Assembly: GCA_037951105.1 (NCBI GenBank) | Contig: JBAMJV010002091.1 | Span: 153,595-217,594, forward strand | Source: Echinarachnius parma | Lineage: Eukaryota; Echinodermata; Echinoidea; Clypeasteroida; Echinarachniidae | DNA length: 64,000 nt | Reading direction: 5' to 3' | Part shown: positions 10,540-20,589 of the stretch, piece by piece | Layout of the letters: each line of letters starts with the position of its first letter | Position numbering within the stretch: the stretch's first letter is position 1 | Position numbers and translations under genes: made by a program | The notes under the pieces: generated by a model | The model's database searches: none | What the model was told of the DNA's origin: nothing | What the model saw: only the letters and a program-made list of their open reading frames with translations

Positions 10540-10719
10540 TAAACATACCATATTTGAGGCTCCTTGATATTGTTGGTTGAGAAAGAGAAGGGCGCTAAGT
10601 CACTTTTTGTACTTTGCAGAAAATCGTTTTTACGGTTTGAAAGCCACATATAATTACCAAATTTAGTTCTTTTATAATTGATAAATTATAAAATTTCTCA
10701 AATTAGACACAATTATCAT

Positions 10720-10848
10720 CTTCCAAGGAAGGGAAAGAGAAGAGGAAGGCGAAAGAAAAGATGGAGAGATGAACTGACATCATACATGCGAACGGCCGCG
10801 TGGCCCAGGATAGCAAGAGATAAAAGAGAATGTCCAACGTCTGGATGA
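10720..10848 (+). pseudogene. Non-LTR retrotransposon (LINE) 3' coding tail
   Basis: The plus-strand frame reads ...LPRKGKRRGRRKKRWRDEL, then TSYMRTAAWPRIARDKRE, then a stop at 10846-10848. The RGRRKKRWRDEL...W..IARDK pattern is the well-known C-terminal tail after the reverse transcriptase in many animal LINE ORF2 proteins, close to the sense RGRP..RW.D...W...A.DR...W. The upstream RT domain is absent, so this is a 5'-truncated copy. It is followed within 15 bp by (TAGA)n (10861-10892), plausibly its tail. The clade cannot be assigned from 40 residues. Confidence 0.65.
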
Positions 10849-10860
10849 ACTATAGCCTGG

Positions 10861-10892
10861 TAGATAGATAGATAGATAGTCAGATAGATCAT
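10861..10892. repeat. (TAGA)n microsatellite
   Basis: TAGATAGATAGATAGATAG and TCAGATAGAT directly downstream of the LINE-like reading frame. Possibly the expanded 3' tail of that element. Confidence 0.85.
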
Positions 10893-11129
10893 CTGAACAA
10901 TTTGCATCATGTAGAGGAGGCTCCAACTTACATGGTGGTACACCTAACTCAATTTAGCAAAAAACAAACTAAATGCCCTTTTCACTCTCACCCCACGAGT
11001 TTATATGATACATTCTTTTTGGAAACTAGATGCCCGTACACAGACTCGAGAAAATCCCCAAAGACTAATTGTCCCTTTATCCTGGGGTAACTACCTGTCT
11101 GAGATCTATTAGCATGCTCCTGTCAGAGT

Positions 11130-11770
11130 CAGGACAAATCTGGGAATGTTAGAAATATGAATCCACGATAAACTACTGCAAGCCATCAAAAGTGGTGATA
11201 GAACGGTTACTAGATTTTTAATAGGTAAAATATGGATTATAAATTTATCATTGACAAAGCTGAAAATGTTTAAAATTTGAATCTAAGATATACAATGATC
11301 TTCATAGAGAGGGGAATAAAAAGTTATTGGATAATTGGGTAACATTGATGAATATGAGTTATACACTATTGACTGATCTCATAAATGTTAGAAATATTAA
11401 TCTATGATATACAATAATTCTCCCAGAGTGATGCATGAAAAAAAAAAACTTAAATTGTTTATTTTCAAATTAGTAAAATATGGATAGTAGCTATTGACAG
11501 ATCTGCCCCGCCAGATCTGCCCTGAAAAAGTCTGAAATATGAATCCAAGATCTACAACAATCCCTCCAAAGTGTTGAATGAAAAGCTACTGGATTTTGTC
11601 CTAAATCAAATTGGTAAAATACGGATTACCAATTGACAGACATGCATCATCCCTCCCAGAGTGGTGAATGAAAAGTTACCAGTTGGAAAAAAGGGCAAAA
11701 TTGGCAAATTGGTAAATAGGGATTAGAAATTATTGACAGATGTTTCTGGACATGCAAAACTAGGTTAAGG
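11130..11770. repeat. ~120-140-bp tandem array, about five units
   Basis: Recurring words AATGTTAGAAATATGAATC, CGATA/AGATA...TACAA, TCCCAGAGTGGTGAATGAAAAG and GGTAAAATATGGATTA...ATTGACAGA step at roughly 11159, 11279, 11397, 11538 and 11645. The unit is AT-rich, diverged and non-coding. Confidence 0.75.
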
Positions 11771-11946
11771 TTAATATTTTATCAAGAACTGCCTCCATAA
11801 TCAGTCTTCAACATTTACCTGTTCCCTGCTAGATTTTGCAATCCCCATAATGATTAATGTTGCCTGAAGTGACCAAACTGGCTAACCCACAAGAATCTCT
11901 ATCTGTCTAGTGGTTCTTTCGTGTTTGATTGTTCCCCCCTTACTAA

Positions 11947-12368
11947 AACCCCTACTTAATAAAAAAATATTTATTTGCGGTGACGTCCTGATGTTGTCCG
12001 GATGAGATCCTACACCGTTTCTATTAAGAAGCTCCAATCGGGATAACATCAGGATGACATCGGGGTGAGATTCCCCCTAGTCGGGTCAGGGTGATAGCGC
12101 GGTAACGTCCGGACGACATCCTGATAAACCGTCTATAAGACGCGTGCGAAACGTTACCCGGGTAGAAGACGCCCCAGCTGTTCGCAGTGATGAGGGAGGT
12201 GCGGTTGTTATGGTAACCTACCCGAGTGAGGATTTTGCGGATGCTAGATTAAGAATGGGTCCGAAGGCTCGCCGCGTGTTTTACGACCTGACCCCCTACT
12301 GTTTCTCATCCACATGTCGCTCGGGTAACATCGAGGTGAGGTTTATTTTTCCCAATTAAGAAGGGGTT
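11947..12368. mobile_element. CpG-rich TIR element, AACCCCTNCTTAAT ends
   Basis: AACCCCTACTTAAT (11947-11960) is mirrored by ATTAAGAAGGGGTT (12355-12368). The inverted similarity continues inward (GGTGACGTCCTGATGTTGTC against GATGTTACCCGAGCGACAT, reading the right arm in reverse complement). The 422-bp body is much more CpG-rich than its surroundings, with repeated TCCGGATGAGATC / CAGGATGACATC words. A plus-strand open frame at 12144-12359 lies wholly inside and resembles nothing known, so I treat it as incidental. Confidence 0.65.
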
Positions 12369-12444
12369 TAATAGAACATGTTTGAAAACAGCTTTGGTTT
12401 TTCAAAATTTGTCTTTGTTATTGAGATTAATTTGAAACTTGAAG

Positions 12445-12875
12445 TTAAAGGGGACCACCAGGCAAAGAACAACACATAATGATATGTTTTGGTACCGTTT
12501 TGTGATATCAAATAGATACCCAGCATGTTGCAAAGGGTTGTGCCGCATTCATAAACAATGCAATTAATTACCACCACTTACGGAACCAGTATTATTTCAT
12601 GGTTCCGTACGAGCCAAATATTTGCGAGTGCGCCAATTCTATTCACATGTACGTTTGGAGACAATAGAATCCCGGACGATTCGTTCGCTCTGGACAAAGG
12701 TAGTCTTCGTACATGCAGACCCATGAACGCATGCTTTAGAATGGTGATGTGTTTTCCAATTTTTTTTTCTTTTTTTCTGGAAACATATTTTTCTGAACTT
12801 GTTGATGGAATGGACTACTAAAGATGTTAGCTTTCATTCATAAGAACATTATTTTTGGGTGGTGGTACCCTTTAA
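12445..12875 (-). mobile_element. TTAA MITE, TTAAAGGGAACCACCACC family, copy 1
   Basis: Starts TTAAAGGGGACCACCAGGC and ends GGGTGGTGGTACCCTTTAA. The 431-bp body aligns in reverse to 24555-24987 (shared GGTACCGTTTTG / CAACGGTACC, GCGAGTGCGCCAATTCTAT, TTCATTCATAA). TTAA at both ends with the TTAAAGGRR start matches the T2 group of Kolobok-superfamily MITEs first described in Xenopus. Assignment rests on the ends only. Confidence 0.85.
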
Positions 12876-13139
12876 ACAAGACTAACAAGCAGTTTTCACA
12901 GAAAATGGCTTGTTGACAGTCATAGATAATTATTGAGGGGTTTTTATAAATGTTATTGTGGCTTGTTTACCATGATGGGGAATGAAGTTAAGGTATTCCT
13001 AATTATCTTCTTTGTCGTTGGCTCCATGTTGTTTTTTATTTATTTATTTATTTATTTAATATTTTTATACAGGATGACATGGTCAGTATACACTGTTTTA
13101 CAACATGGTCCTGTTGTATAAAAATACATACATAATATA

Positions 13140-13475
13140 CATTTTGACATAAATATAAACAGTATCAATTATCAATTTACAGCAAACACAAGCTGGTGGG
13201 AGCGATAAATATCAGAGTCCTCTTGGGTTATGTAATTAGGCATATACCTCAGTTGATAGGATGGAGTTGTTAGGCGCTTTACTGGGAAAGAGAATGAAAG
13301 GTAAAACATTCCTAATGATTTAATTTGTCTTTGACTCTTAGGTGCATCACAGCAGAATAAACATACAAGCTGGAGGAAGCGATAAATAGGAGGGTCATTT
13401 TGTCTTTAAGAGTTATGTAATAAGCAATATACTGTACCTCAATTGTTAGGCTGGAAAAGGATACACCAATCATAA
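13140..13475. repeat. Tandem duplication, ~178-bp step
   Basis: CAAGCTGGTGGGAGCGATAA at about 13189 and CAAGCTGGAGGAAGCGATAA at about 13367 head two similar units containing GGGTTATGTAAT / GAGTTATGTAAT and TACCTCAGTTG / TACCTCAATTG. Both lie between AT-rich flanks. 12876-13140 holds only a (TTTA)n stretch at 13036-13060. Confidence 0.75.
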
Positions 13476-13571
13476 AACTTGACCAATACAAATAGTTTCC
13501 TACATTTAGATTTGTAAACAAGTGGAGGATGCATTTATTGGACTGGTGGAATACAAATTTGAAGTTGCTAA

Positions 13572-13747
13572 GGCTATGGTCACAACCCCAAAAAGTAGCC
13601 TGCTCGGTGGCAGGGCACCGCCCATGCATCGCTGGGGCTCTTCAGCCTGCTCGACTTCTAAAAAAATCGTTGGGCGATGCCTAAATTCCAGCGGCGACCG
13701 AGCAGTTACAAATCGGTGGGTCACCGCTCTGAGTTGTGACCATAGCC
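13572..13747. mobile_element. PIF/Harbinger-like MITE with TAA target duplication
   Basis: Left GGCTATGGTCACAAC and right GTTGTGACCATAGCC are perfect inverted repeats, flanked by TAA on both sides (13569-13571, 13748-13750). Length is 176 bp, GC-rich, with a second inverted pair inside (CGCCCATGCATCGC / GCGATGCC). A 3-bp TAA duplication with GG-ended TIRs is the PIF/Harbinger signature. The next element starts one base after the right TAA. Confidence 0.8.
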
Positions 13748-13751
13748 TAAT

Positions 13752-13976
13752 GGCCCGGTCAGATATCAACGAATATCGGAAACGTATGCCCAATGAATAG
13801 ACAATTTGCGAAATTAAATTATCCGGTGATGAAAGTCGTCTCCATTGCTTCATGTACAAAACATAGAACAACGTACATCACCGGACAAGGAACGGACAAG
13901 AAACGTATAGAACGGATGGAAAATTTAGCTCTCTGTTTGCCATCCGTTTGCGCAATCCGTTGATATGTGACCGGGC
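13752..13976. mobile_element. TIR MITE, GGCCCGGTCACATATCA family, copy 2
   Basis: GGCCCGGTCAGATATCA at the left, TGATATGTGACCGGGC at the right. The interior matches 10290-10539 in inverted order (AAAGTCGTCTCCATTGCTTC; GGACAAGGAACGGACAAGAA). It lies immediately right of the TAA of the neighbouring Harbinger-like MITE. Confidence 0.82.
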
Positions 13977-14029
13977 TTTTACTATAGTGACAAACTACAA
14001 GAGGGGCAAGCAAGGGACAAGACCTTTTG

Positions 14030-14457
14030 TTGGGGGGGGGGGGGGGGGGGCAACATGGAATGCAAGCACACAACAAAAATCACATTCTTATGGGAAGAAG
14101 GGGGCAACGGCATGGGGAGGGGAGTGCAAATGCCCCAATAACCCTCCCCCTGTGCTGCACTGCTAAGCAGGGAAAATTATTTATTTAATTGGGGGAGGGG
14201 GGGGGGGGGGCTACATTTCAAGCTTGTCTGCATGAAAATAGCACTCTAAAATGTGTTTTGTATTGAACTCTATGCAAATTTATGGGGGCTCTTTTATGAT
14301 TTATTTATTTGATTTTTTATTTTTGTTGTTGGGGGGGGGGGGGGGGGGGGGGCTTTTTTGGCATTTAGGGGGCTACATTTCAAGCTTGCCTGCATGAAAA
14401 TAGCACTCTAAAAAATTTGCATTGAACTCTATGCAAATTTATGGGGGCTCTTTTATT
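14030..14457. repeat. Poly-G tracts and ~172-bp direct duplication
   Basis: GGGGGCTACATTTCAAGCTTG, then CTGCATGAAAATAGCACTC and CTCTATGCAAATTTATGGGG, occurs at about 14206-14296 and again at about 14371-14457. G runs of about 21, 11 and 20 bases lie at 14032-14051, 14198-14209 and 14331-14352. CTTTTTTGGCATTTAGGGGGCTA in the second unit recurs at 19648-19667 after another G18 run, so this is a dispersed family. Confidence 0.8.
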
Positions 14458-14460
14458 ATT

Positions 14461-14488
14461 AGGTGATACGTATATATACGTATCACCT
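14461..14488. repeat. Perfect 28-bp palindrome
   Basis: AGGTGATACGTATA is followed directly by its exact reverse complement TATACGTATCACCT. The arm TACGTATCACCT recurs at 19573-19584, also near a G-rich CTTTTTGGCATTTAGGGGGC repeat, so the arm may be a terminus of that repeat family placed head to head. Confidence 0.95.
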
Positions 14489-14508
14489 ATTGTTATTACT
14501 CAGCGGGG

Positions 14509-14775
14509 TGTTTCCACAATCGCACAATACTTCACGATCATCTCTGGCTTTGTGTATATAATTCGTGTCATGTTACAAGGCTCGATCTCGATAAGATCTT
14601 GTTCATAACATATCAAATTATCATGCGACATCATTTGATAACGCTACCACGATCCGTCGTCATTTCCCGCGGTCATTCCGATTTCATTCGACATCATTTT
14701 GATAACGCTATCACGATCCGTCTTTATTTCCCGCGGTCATTACGATCTCCAAATATACCGCAATTGTGGAAACAC
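14509..14775. mobile_element. TIR MITE, GTGTTTCCACAATYGC family
   Basis: Left GTGTTTCCACAATCGC and right GCAATTGTGGAAACAC match with one mismatch. Inside are two direct units of about 63 bp (GACATCATTTGATAACGCTA...CCCGCGGTCATT at about 14628 and 14690). Length 267 bp. No target duplication could be fixed. A 16-base T run with one C lies just outside the right end. Confidence 0.75.
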
Positions 14776-14859
14776 AATTTTTTTTTTTTTTTTCTTTGTA
14801 CGTTTTTTGTGTCTCGTGTCTGTAAAATTTGGCTGGGGATATGATAATGAAACCTGGTG

Positions 14860-15330
14860 AACATAATAGACCTTGGTCCGAAATTGTGCACCTGGGTAAT
14901 GATTATGACGGTACTACCCTGTGACGTCATGGAGACGCCATTTTGTGAAATATTTCAACAGCCCATATCTTTCTTACGTAATGGTATATTGTCACCAAAT
15001 TCTGTACATGGCAAGCTAAGTTCAAGGGCTATATAAAAATGTCGCACCCAAGGTCGTACGGACAACGACGGACGCGTACGCGCGCGTCAAAGGGTAAAAA
15101 TCCTTGAAAAATTCTCAAATCAACCGGCGAACCAATTTTCCATACGTTTCAGGTCATTCCGAGCATTTCAAAATTTTGCGCGCGTGCGCGTTTGCGCGCG
15201 CGCTTTTTCACGCGTAGCGCGCACGGAACAAAAAAATGGCGTTTTTTTTTTTGGAAACTGTTCCCAATACTTTCTATGATAAATTAAAACAGTTTCCAGA
15301 TCTCCTCGACCAAAAACGCTCGAACAGGAG
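14860..15330. other. CpG-rich segment with TGACGTCA and GCGCGC words
   Basis: Contains GTGACGTCATGGAGACGCCA, ACGGACGCGTACGCGCGCGTC and GCGCGTGCGCGTTTGCGCGC within 300 bp, in contrast to the AT-rich flanks. It also has CCCATATCTTTCTTACG- and AAATCAACCGGCGAACCAAT-like phrases typical of a dispersed repeat. It leads into the tandem array at 15340. I see no exon and treat it as the 5' part of the same repetitive block. Confidence 0.5.
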
Positions 15331-15339
15331 GGCGTAACA

Positions 15340-16080
15340 CTTTAAAATCCGTGAGTGCTGCTATGCACAAAATATGTACAAAATATGCCCTTTTTTAATT
15401 GATAATAATTTTTAAAATCCACGGGCAATTTTGTTAAAAATATTTTTCCTTGCAGACGAATGAGTTGTAGATACAACGTCATGCATCCTTATCGCCAACC
15501 AAACCTCATTATGTAATCATATGACCATGAGAAGTTAACATTAGCAGTTTTCAACGATTTTATCATTTGCGATTATGTATATATCGTGTTTGGATTCCGA
15601 TATCTCGGTCAATTCTGCTTGAATCTGTCCCAAGTTTTGATATCTTGTAGCTGGGACGATTCTGAACAATTACTATCTCTTTCCGACCGGAAATGTGCCG
15701 ATGCGCGCGTGCTACACATGAAATCCGCGCGTGCTGCCATATGTAAAATATGTGAAAATGTGGTAAAAACATGCCCTGTTCAATTGATCATAAATTTGAA
15801 AATCCATGTTCAGTATTTTGGTTGTTGTGTATTCGTGACAGAGTATGAGTTGTAGATATGGTGCGATATTCAAAAATCGCCAATCGGACATCGTGACGTC
15901 ATCAATTTGCCATGAAAAGCGAAAATTTAATTTTGATTGATTTCATAAATTTTGTGTTATGTTTTGAAGGTGCAGTTGTGTGTCTATCTCCTTCGATTCT
16001 GGTCGAATACGTCTACAATTTTGATATGTTGTAGCGGAGATCTGGAGGAAAAATAATATGTTCCTATTATGTTACTCACA
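15340..16080. repeat. ~382-bp tandem repeat, about two units
   Basis: ATGCCCTTTTTTAATTGATAA at about 15387 and ATGCCCTGTTCAATTGATCA at about 15769 are 382 bp apart. GAGTTGTAGATA (15462; 15847), AAATCCGTGAGTGCTGC / AAATCCGCGCGTGCTGCC, and TTTTGATATCTTGTAGC / TTTTGATATGTTGTAGC (15636; 16020) keep the same step. The units are diverged but colinear and non-coding. Confidence 0.8.
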
Positions 16081-16417
16081 TAATGGCAACATTTGTTTTT
16101 TCTCTATTGCAATGTAGCATACAAATAATTCAAGATATTCCGAGTAAGCCGTTATATTTCTTTTGTTTCGTAACTTATGGTGTTTTTAATTAAATGTTTG
16201 AAAACAGTAATTGGTTCTCCAAACAGGGCACATCAAATTGATGCATATAATGCCTTGCTAATTAACGTGACTAAGCCGCCCTCCCCAAAGTATGTGGCCT
16301 CGCCCCTATTACTACGTCATACAATTTCATATAACGCCCACCTCTTTCAGTAACGGTCAAAATAATCTCTCAACCCTAGCGTTTTTGCGTGTAGTAATCC
16401 CTATTAGCGCTGCAATA

Positions 16418-16584
16418 ATGGAGAAAGGTGATTTTGACTCGACCTGTATCAACGTAATTCGATCCCTACGAACTAAAGTATATACCGCGATAACACGGCC
16501 CTCTCTTCCTACACACGAAGTGGGGATCAAGTATTGTGCCTGGAAAGTTTTTGTCTCTTCTCTGATCAACACGTTATTTTACAG
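16418..16584 (+). CDS. Candidate first coding exon, unknown protein
   Basis: ATG at 16418 lies in a good start context (AATAATGG), and the frame runs 55 codons plus two bases to a strong splice donor, ACAG|GTAAGA, at 16585. The peptide starts MEKGDFDSTCINVIRSLRTK and contains AITRPSLPTHEVGIKYCAWK, then a hydrophobic VFVSSLINTLFY end that could begin a membrane segment. It is not low-complexity and is not part of any repeat I found here. Upstream 16300-16330 has a CRE-like TACGTCA and CGCCCACC. No downstream exon was found in the next 8 kb and I do not recognise the family, so it may be chance. Confidence 0.35.
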
Positions 16585-16590
16585 GTAAGA

Positions 16591-17357
16591 CAATATAATT
16601 TCTATCTTACATGGATAATTGAAGTTATATCGCATTTTATAATGTTAAGGTAGTCATGTTAAAGTTATATATTTATAATGAATGAGATGGAAACTAGTGG
16701 AATTATGAGGGAAGAGTTTGAGAGAGATTATACTAGTTATAGTTGTATAACTTGCTGAATATTGAGAATAATCTTTGTATTGTTTATGGTAATTATCTAA
16801 GTAATAATTATATACTGGTTGATTAATAATATCTGATGTAAAAGAGAGACACAAGTTGTGAATTAATACATGTATATTATAAGTGAGTATACTGTTGCAT
16901 AAAGATTTAGCATGAGGTACTGCTGTGAACAGTGAAGATTAACTTTGAATGTTCGATGTGAACGTGACTTATAATTATTTTTCTGTGTGTTCTCCTATAC
17001 TTATGATTGTATTTGTGGAACCAGCCAAAGCATAAAGCCGTGTGTATGAAAAGGGTTTAGTTATTCCAATCGCCCCTTACCGAAACTAAAATTTAGATAA
17101 ACAAACGTATATCTGCATTCTGTCTCATGCACGAAATGGTTGACAAAGTGTAGTCTTATGGATCAGACCCATTTAGTATATAATTTTGTATTGTACATCG
17201 ACGAAACGTACACAATGCATAGTTGACCTTAGAATAGTAATTCAAATTGTCTGGAATATAGAATAACTAGGAAGACTGGTAATTTGTGTTGTGGAAGATG
17301 ATGTATTTGCTTCTCTGAGAAACCTCCCAAAAGAATAACTTTGTACAATTGCATGGT
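16591..17357. other. No recognisable feature
   Basis: AT-rich. Would be intron if the preceding exon is real. No repeat, ORF or RNA gene seen. Confidence 0.45.
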
Positions 17358-17745
17358 TTAAAGGTACACTTGAGTATTGGTACTTCCCGATATGCCCCAT
17401 GACACAAAATTGGTTGGTTCTAATTCAATTAGAAAGTTCCTTGAATAAAACATGTAAAATGAGAATCATTCCCTTTCAAATGTTCTCATAATTGTAAAAT
17501 TTCATTTAAAAATATTTTATTTATATATTGTCTAGACAATCGATATCTTGATTTTTTTTTAAATACTTAAAATGCATATATCACTTCTTAAAAAAATAAA
17601 AAGAGGTTTTTAAATAGTTGATACTATCTTTATCTAATCATTATTTTCACACGACATCACATGCACAATTTTGCTTTCTTAGAAAGCACCCTCTTGAGTT
17701 GTAACAGCTATTTTAAAAAAAATGATAACCGGGTCTTTACTTTGT
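17358..17745 (+). mobile_element. Decayed TTAA MITE, GGGATAGTTGAGTTTTGG family
   Basis: Starts TTAAAGGTACACTTGAG (a worn form of TTAAAGGGATAGTTGAG). It contains AAGAGGTTTTTAAATAGTTG, TATCTAATCATTATTTTCAC and CACCCTCTTGAGTTGTAACAG, matching 41298-41860 in the same order. The right end is lost. Confidence 0.65.
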
Positions 17746-18577
17746 CGTTTGTTATTTTCTATACATGTCAACCATTAGACCGGCAGCCCAGAGGTCTTTT
17801 GTGCATCGAACAGCGTACTGATTGTTGAACATATTTGGTCAACAATAGACAATATTAAAGAAGATATTCTTAATTTTTCGGGACAAAATTGAATGACAAA
17901 AGTATTATGGAAAACTATACTATCTCATACAATGAAATTTAGATGTACATTCAACTATTTCACAATAATACCTAGAAAAAAGAACTACTTAAACAATTTT
18001 CACTTTTACAGTCTAAGAATCAATATCTATAGTATTTGGACACGGATATAAATTTTAAAAATGCAGAACATGTTGGAATAGTGTAAATGTCCATATAAAA
18101 AACAATAAAAGCAAATCTGTTATGTCATATCCCAAAGAACAAATAAAATTATAACATTTTTTTTCTTTAGAATCTACCAACCTCTATTACAAACCATTTA
18201 TTTATGAATTCACATACAATCATAGACATGAATTTCAGTAATTAAATAAATAAGAATTGTGTAAACCGATCTATCACAAATAAATTGACTGTACAATACT
18301 GATATGTTTAAGAAAATGTTACATCATAAACAAAATAAGATGAAATCATAAACGTTATTTCTTGACTCACTGTGTCAATTAACATCAAAGATCAAAAAAC
18401 AATTTTGATTTGTATATGCACAGAATATAATCCATTATATAACAAAAAGTTTAACTCAGGATGTGATTTGTCCATAACAGTGTATATACCGAAGGCAAAG
18501 ATCCATCTAATTTGTTTTAAATACTAAGTCGGCCATTTGTATAGACCTTTATGGTTTCCAGATAAATGCAATAAGAT
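17746..18577. other. No recognisable feature
   Basis: AT-rich, no supportable coding or repeat structure. Confidence 0.45.
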
Positions 18578-18645
18578 GTGTAGGGCATGAAAGGTGCGTG
18601 CCTTGCAATCAATATGGAGTTCGAATCTAGATACGCTCTAATATT
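18578..18645 (+). repeat. Possible tRNA-derived SINE head
   Basis: GGTGCGTGCCTTGCAATCA followed 8 bp later by GGAGTTCGAATCTAG resembles the anticodon-arm and B-box portion of a tRNA-derived SINE (GTTCGAATC is a near-perfect pol III B box). The cloverleaf cannot be completed, so this is not a tRNA gene. Confidence 0.3.
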
Positions 18646-19572
18646 GTGTACTTCAATAAGATACTTACTTAAGATAATTAATATGATCTTGACAATGCTT
18701 TAAAAACATCATGGGCAACACCCAGTATGATTCAAATTCACAATAGGCCTGGCAGGCGCGTCATTATCCAGCTGATTTGAATGCTCCATGGGGAGTGGAA
18801 TTAAGTTCATTTCTAGCGCTTGAGTATTGATAAATTCATAAACTAATACAAGACAAACACAACATCTACGCGGATTACAAAATGATGGTGGAATATTCGT
18901 CATATTACAGAAAAAGTTGGTTTTGTTCATAACTAGAAATGAAGATGTCCCAAGACTAACGCAACTATTGACTACACAAATCCTATAATCAAGATTACAA
19001 ATTTTGTAGACACCCTGTTCAGCATGATAAATGGTGCAAAACTGCCCTTTTTGTCGATATTAAATGTTGACTTCCAGATATTATAACTTTTTGTTCAGAT
19101 ACGGTACACACTTAAAACTTTCACATAGTATTGCTAATATAACTTGGCAGTTCTTCAAAAAGTATTAATCCAACTACTAATATAATTATTGATCTACACC
19201 AAATTATGTAAATCAATAATTTTCTATTGTTGGGGGAAAATGCCTAAAATTTAAGTTTGGGACTACAACTACTAGTAACCATGTAACATATCTTGAACCC
19301 AATAATGATTATTATCAGATTATAGAAACGTCTATTGTCTTTAATATAACTGCAAAATCATGCTGATTACAGGTGTCATTTGGTACATTTCACCAATTAT
19401 CTATAACAAATCAAAACAGCTGCTTTATTGGACACCATCTTGGATTTTGAGGTGTTCACAACAAATCTTTATTGATAGACCTCTGAATAATTTTTCCTCA
19501 TTAAGATTTCCTGCAAATCAAATCGGTTTAAGCTTGTTGTGGAAAGGTTCAAAAGATACATTTTCAAATGGG
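18646..19572. other. No recognisable feature
   Basis: AT-rich. The plus-strand open frame at 19360-19746 crosses the poly-G repeat at 19630 and has no domain, so it is not called. Confidence 0.45.
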
Positions 19573-19690
19573 TACGTATCACCTAATTCGTCTATGACGA
19601 ATTTCATGTCTAGTTTGTTTTGTAATTGGGGGGGGGGGGGGGCCTTTTTGGCATTTAGGGGGCTAATTCACCATGAGCCCCCTTGTATTT
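19573..19690. repeat. TACGTATCACCT / GGCATTTAGGGGGC repeat fragment
   Basis: TACGTATCACCT is followed by a perfect small hairpin, AATTCGTC-TAT-GACGAATT (19585-19603), a G18 tract and CCTTTTTGGCATTTAGGGGG. Both the first word and the last phrase occur in 14331-14488. This is a second locus of that uncharacterised repeat. Confidence 0.6.
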
Positions 19691-20092
19691 TTGTCACTGC
19701 TACTATGTATAATAATTATGTACTATTTACTGGACACTGTATATGACATGTACAAAGGTCCCCAGTCTGGGCAATCCATGCTGGCCATGCTACCAGACAC
19801 AAGATAAACAGTCTGAATATCATAAATAAACACTCAGTGGCACACACTTGACTCTCTCAAGGGCTTTCAGCAGTTTGACCTCAGAGTAAGAGAATTATGC
19901 AAGTAAACAGTCCCTAGGAATATTTACAATTTAAGTACTCTTAAACATATACATGTATGATTTAATTTTGGTCAAACATGGTGATTCTGTAGACCCCCAG
20001 GTATTTTGGGCTTAGCCTTTAACTCAAGTCCACAACAGGATTTGTATGCACAACCTCTTGTAATATCATAGTATCACTTAAATATGCAGGTA

Positions 20093-20546
20093 CCGTACTG
20101 ACCGGCGTAATCGCCGCAGCCGCGTAAACGCCGCATGCCGACTTTGAGCAACATAATTTTTAAAAAAATTAAAAACGGGTGCAAAAACGGCCAGAGAAAC
20201 AAGCAGAATAATGGCTAGAAAAGATCATGGGAGATGCCCGAAACGGTAAATTTCTACAGTGATCACGCAATGAAAAGTTCTTTGTAAGCAATCAGTGATA
20301 TAACAAAGATGCTCGGAAGCGCAACTCAACCAAAAGCCCCCAAAATTCCACCGATAATCCTATCGAAAGTCCATGCATGCACTGTAACATGCATGTAACC
20401 AATAACACACTGCCAAAGGCCGGCTTGCATGCATTTTACCGACTAATAAAAGTCAAATTTTGACTATCGCTGCGTATCCGCCGCATCCCGACTTTGCGTT
20501 TTATTTTAAAGGAAAAATTATGCGGCGATTACGCCGGTCAGTACGG
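20093..20546. mobile_element. TIR element, CCGTACTGACC family
   Basis: The left end CCGTACTGACCGGCGTAATC (identity continues to 26 bp) is perfectly mirrored at the right end, with TA on both sides (20091-20092, 20547-20548). CGCCGCAT..CCGACTTTG also occurs near both ends as an internal inverted pair. Length 454 bp, non-coding. Perfect long TIRs imply a young insertion. TA duplication suggests a Tc1/mariner-pogo relative. Confidence 0.88.
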
Positions 20547-20589
20547 TAATATTTCTTGAACATATAACATGAACATTTATTTAATTTTC

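Noticed and set aside
12144-12359. CpG-rich 71-codon frame ending near a GAG|GTGAGG donor
   Set aside because: Entirely inside a TIR element with mirrored ends; the donor-like site lies in the right inverted arm.
13506-13871. 121-codon minus-strand open frame
   Set aside because: Crosses two different MITEs and their junction, so it cannot be an evolved single gene.
18578-18645. tRNA gene
   Set aside because: Only a B box and an anticodon-arm-like part are present; acceptor and D arms do not pair, so it is at most a SINE head.
19360-19746. 128-codon plus-strand open frame
   Set aside because: Runs through a G18 tract and a dispersed repeat, with no domain or splice context.
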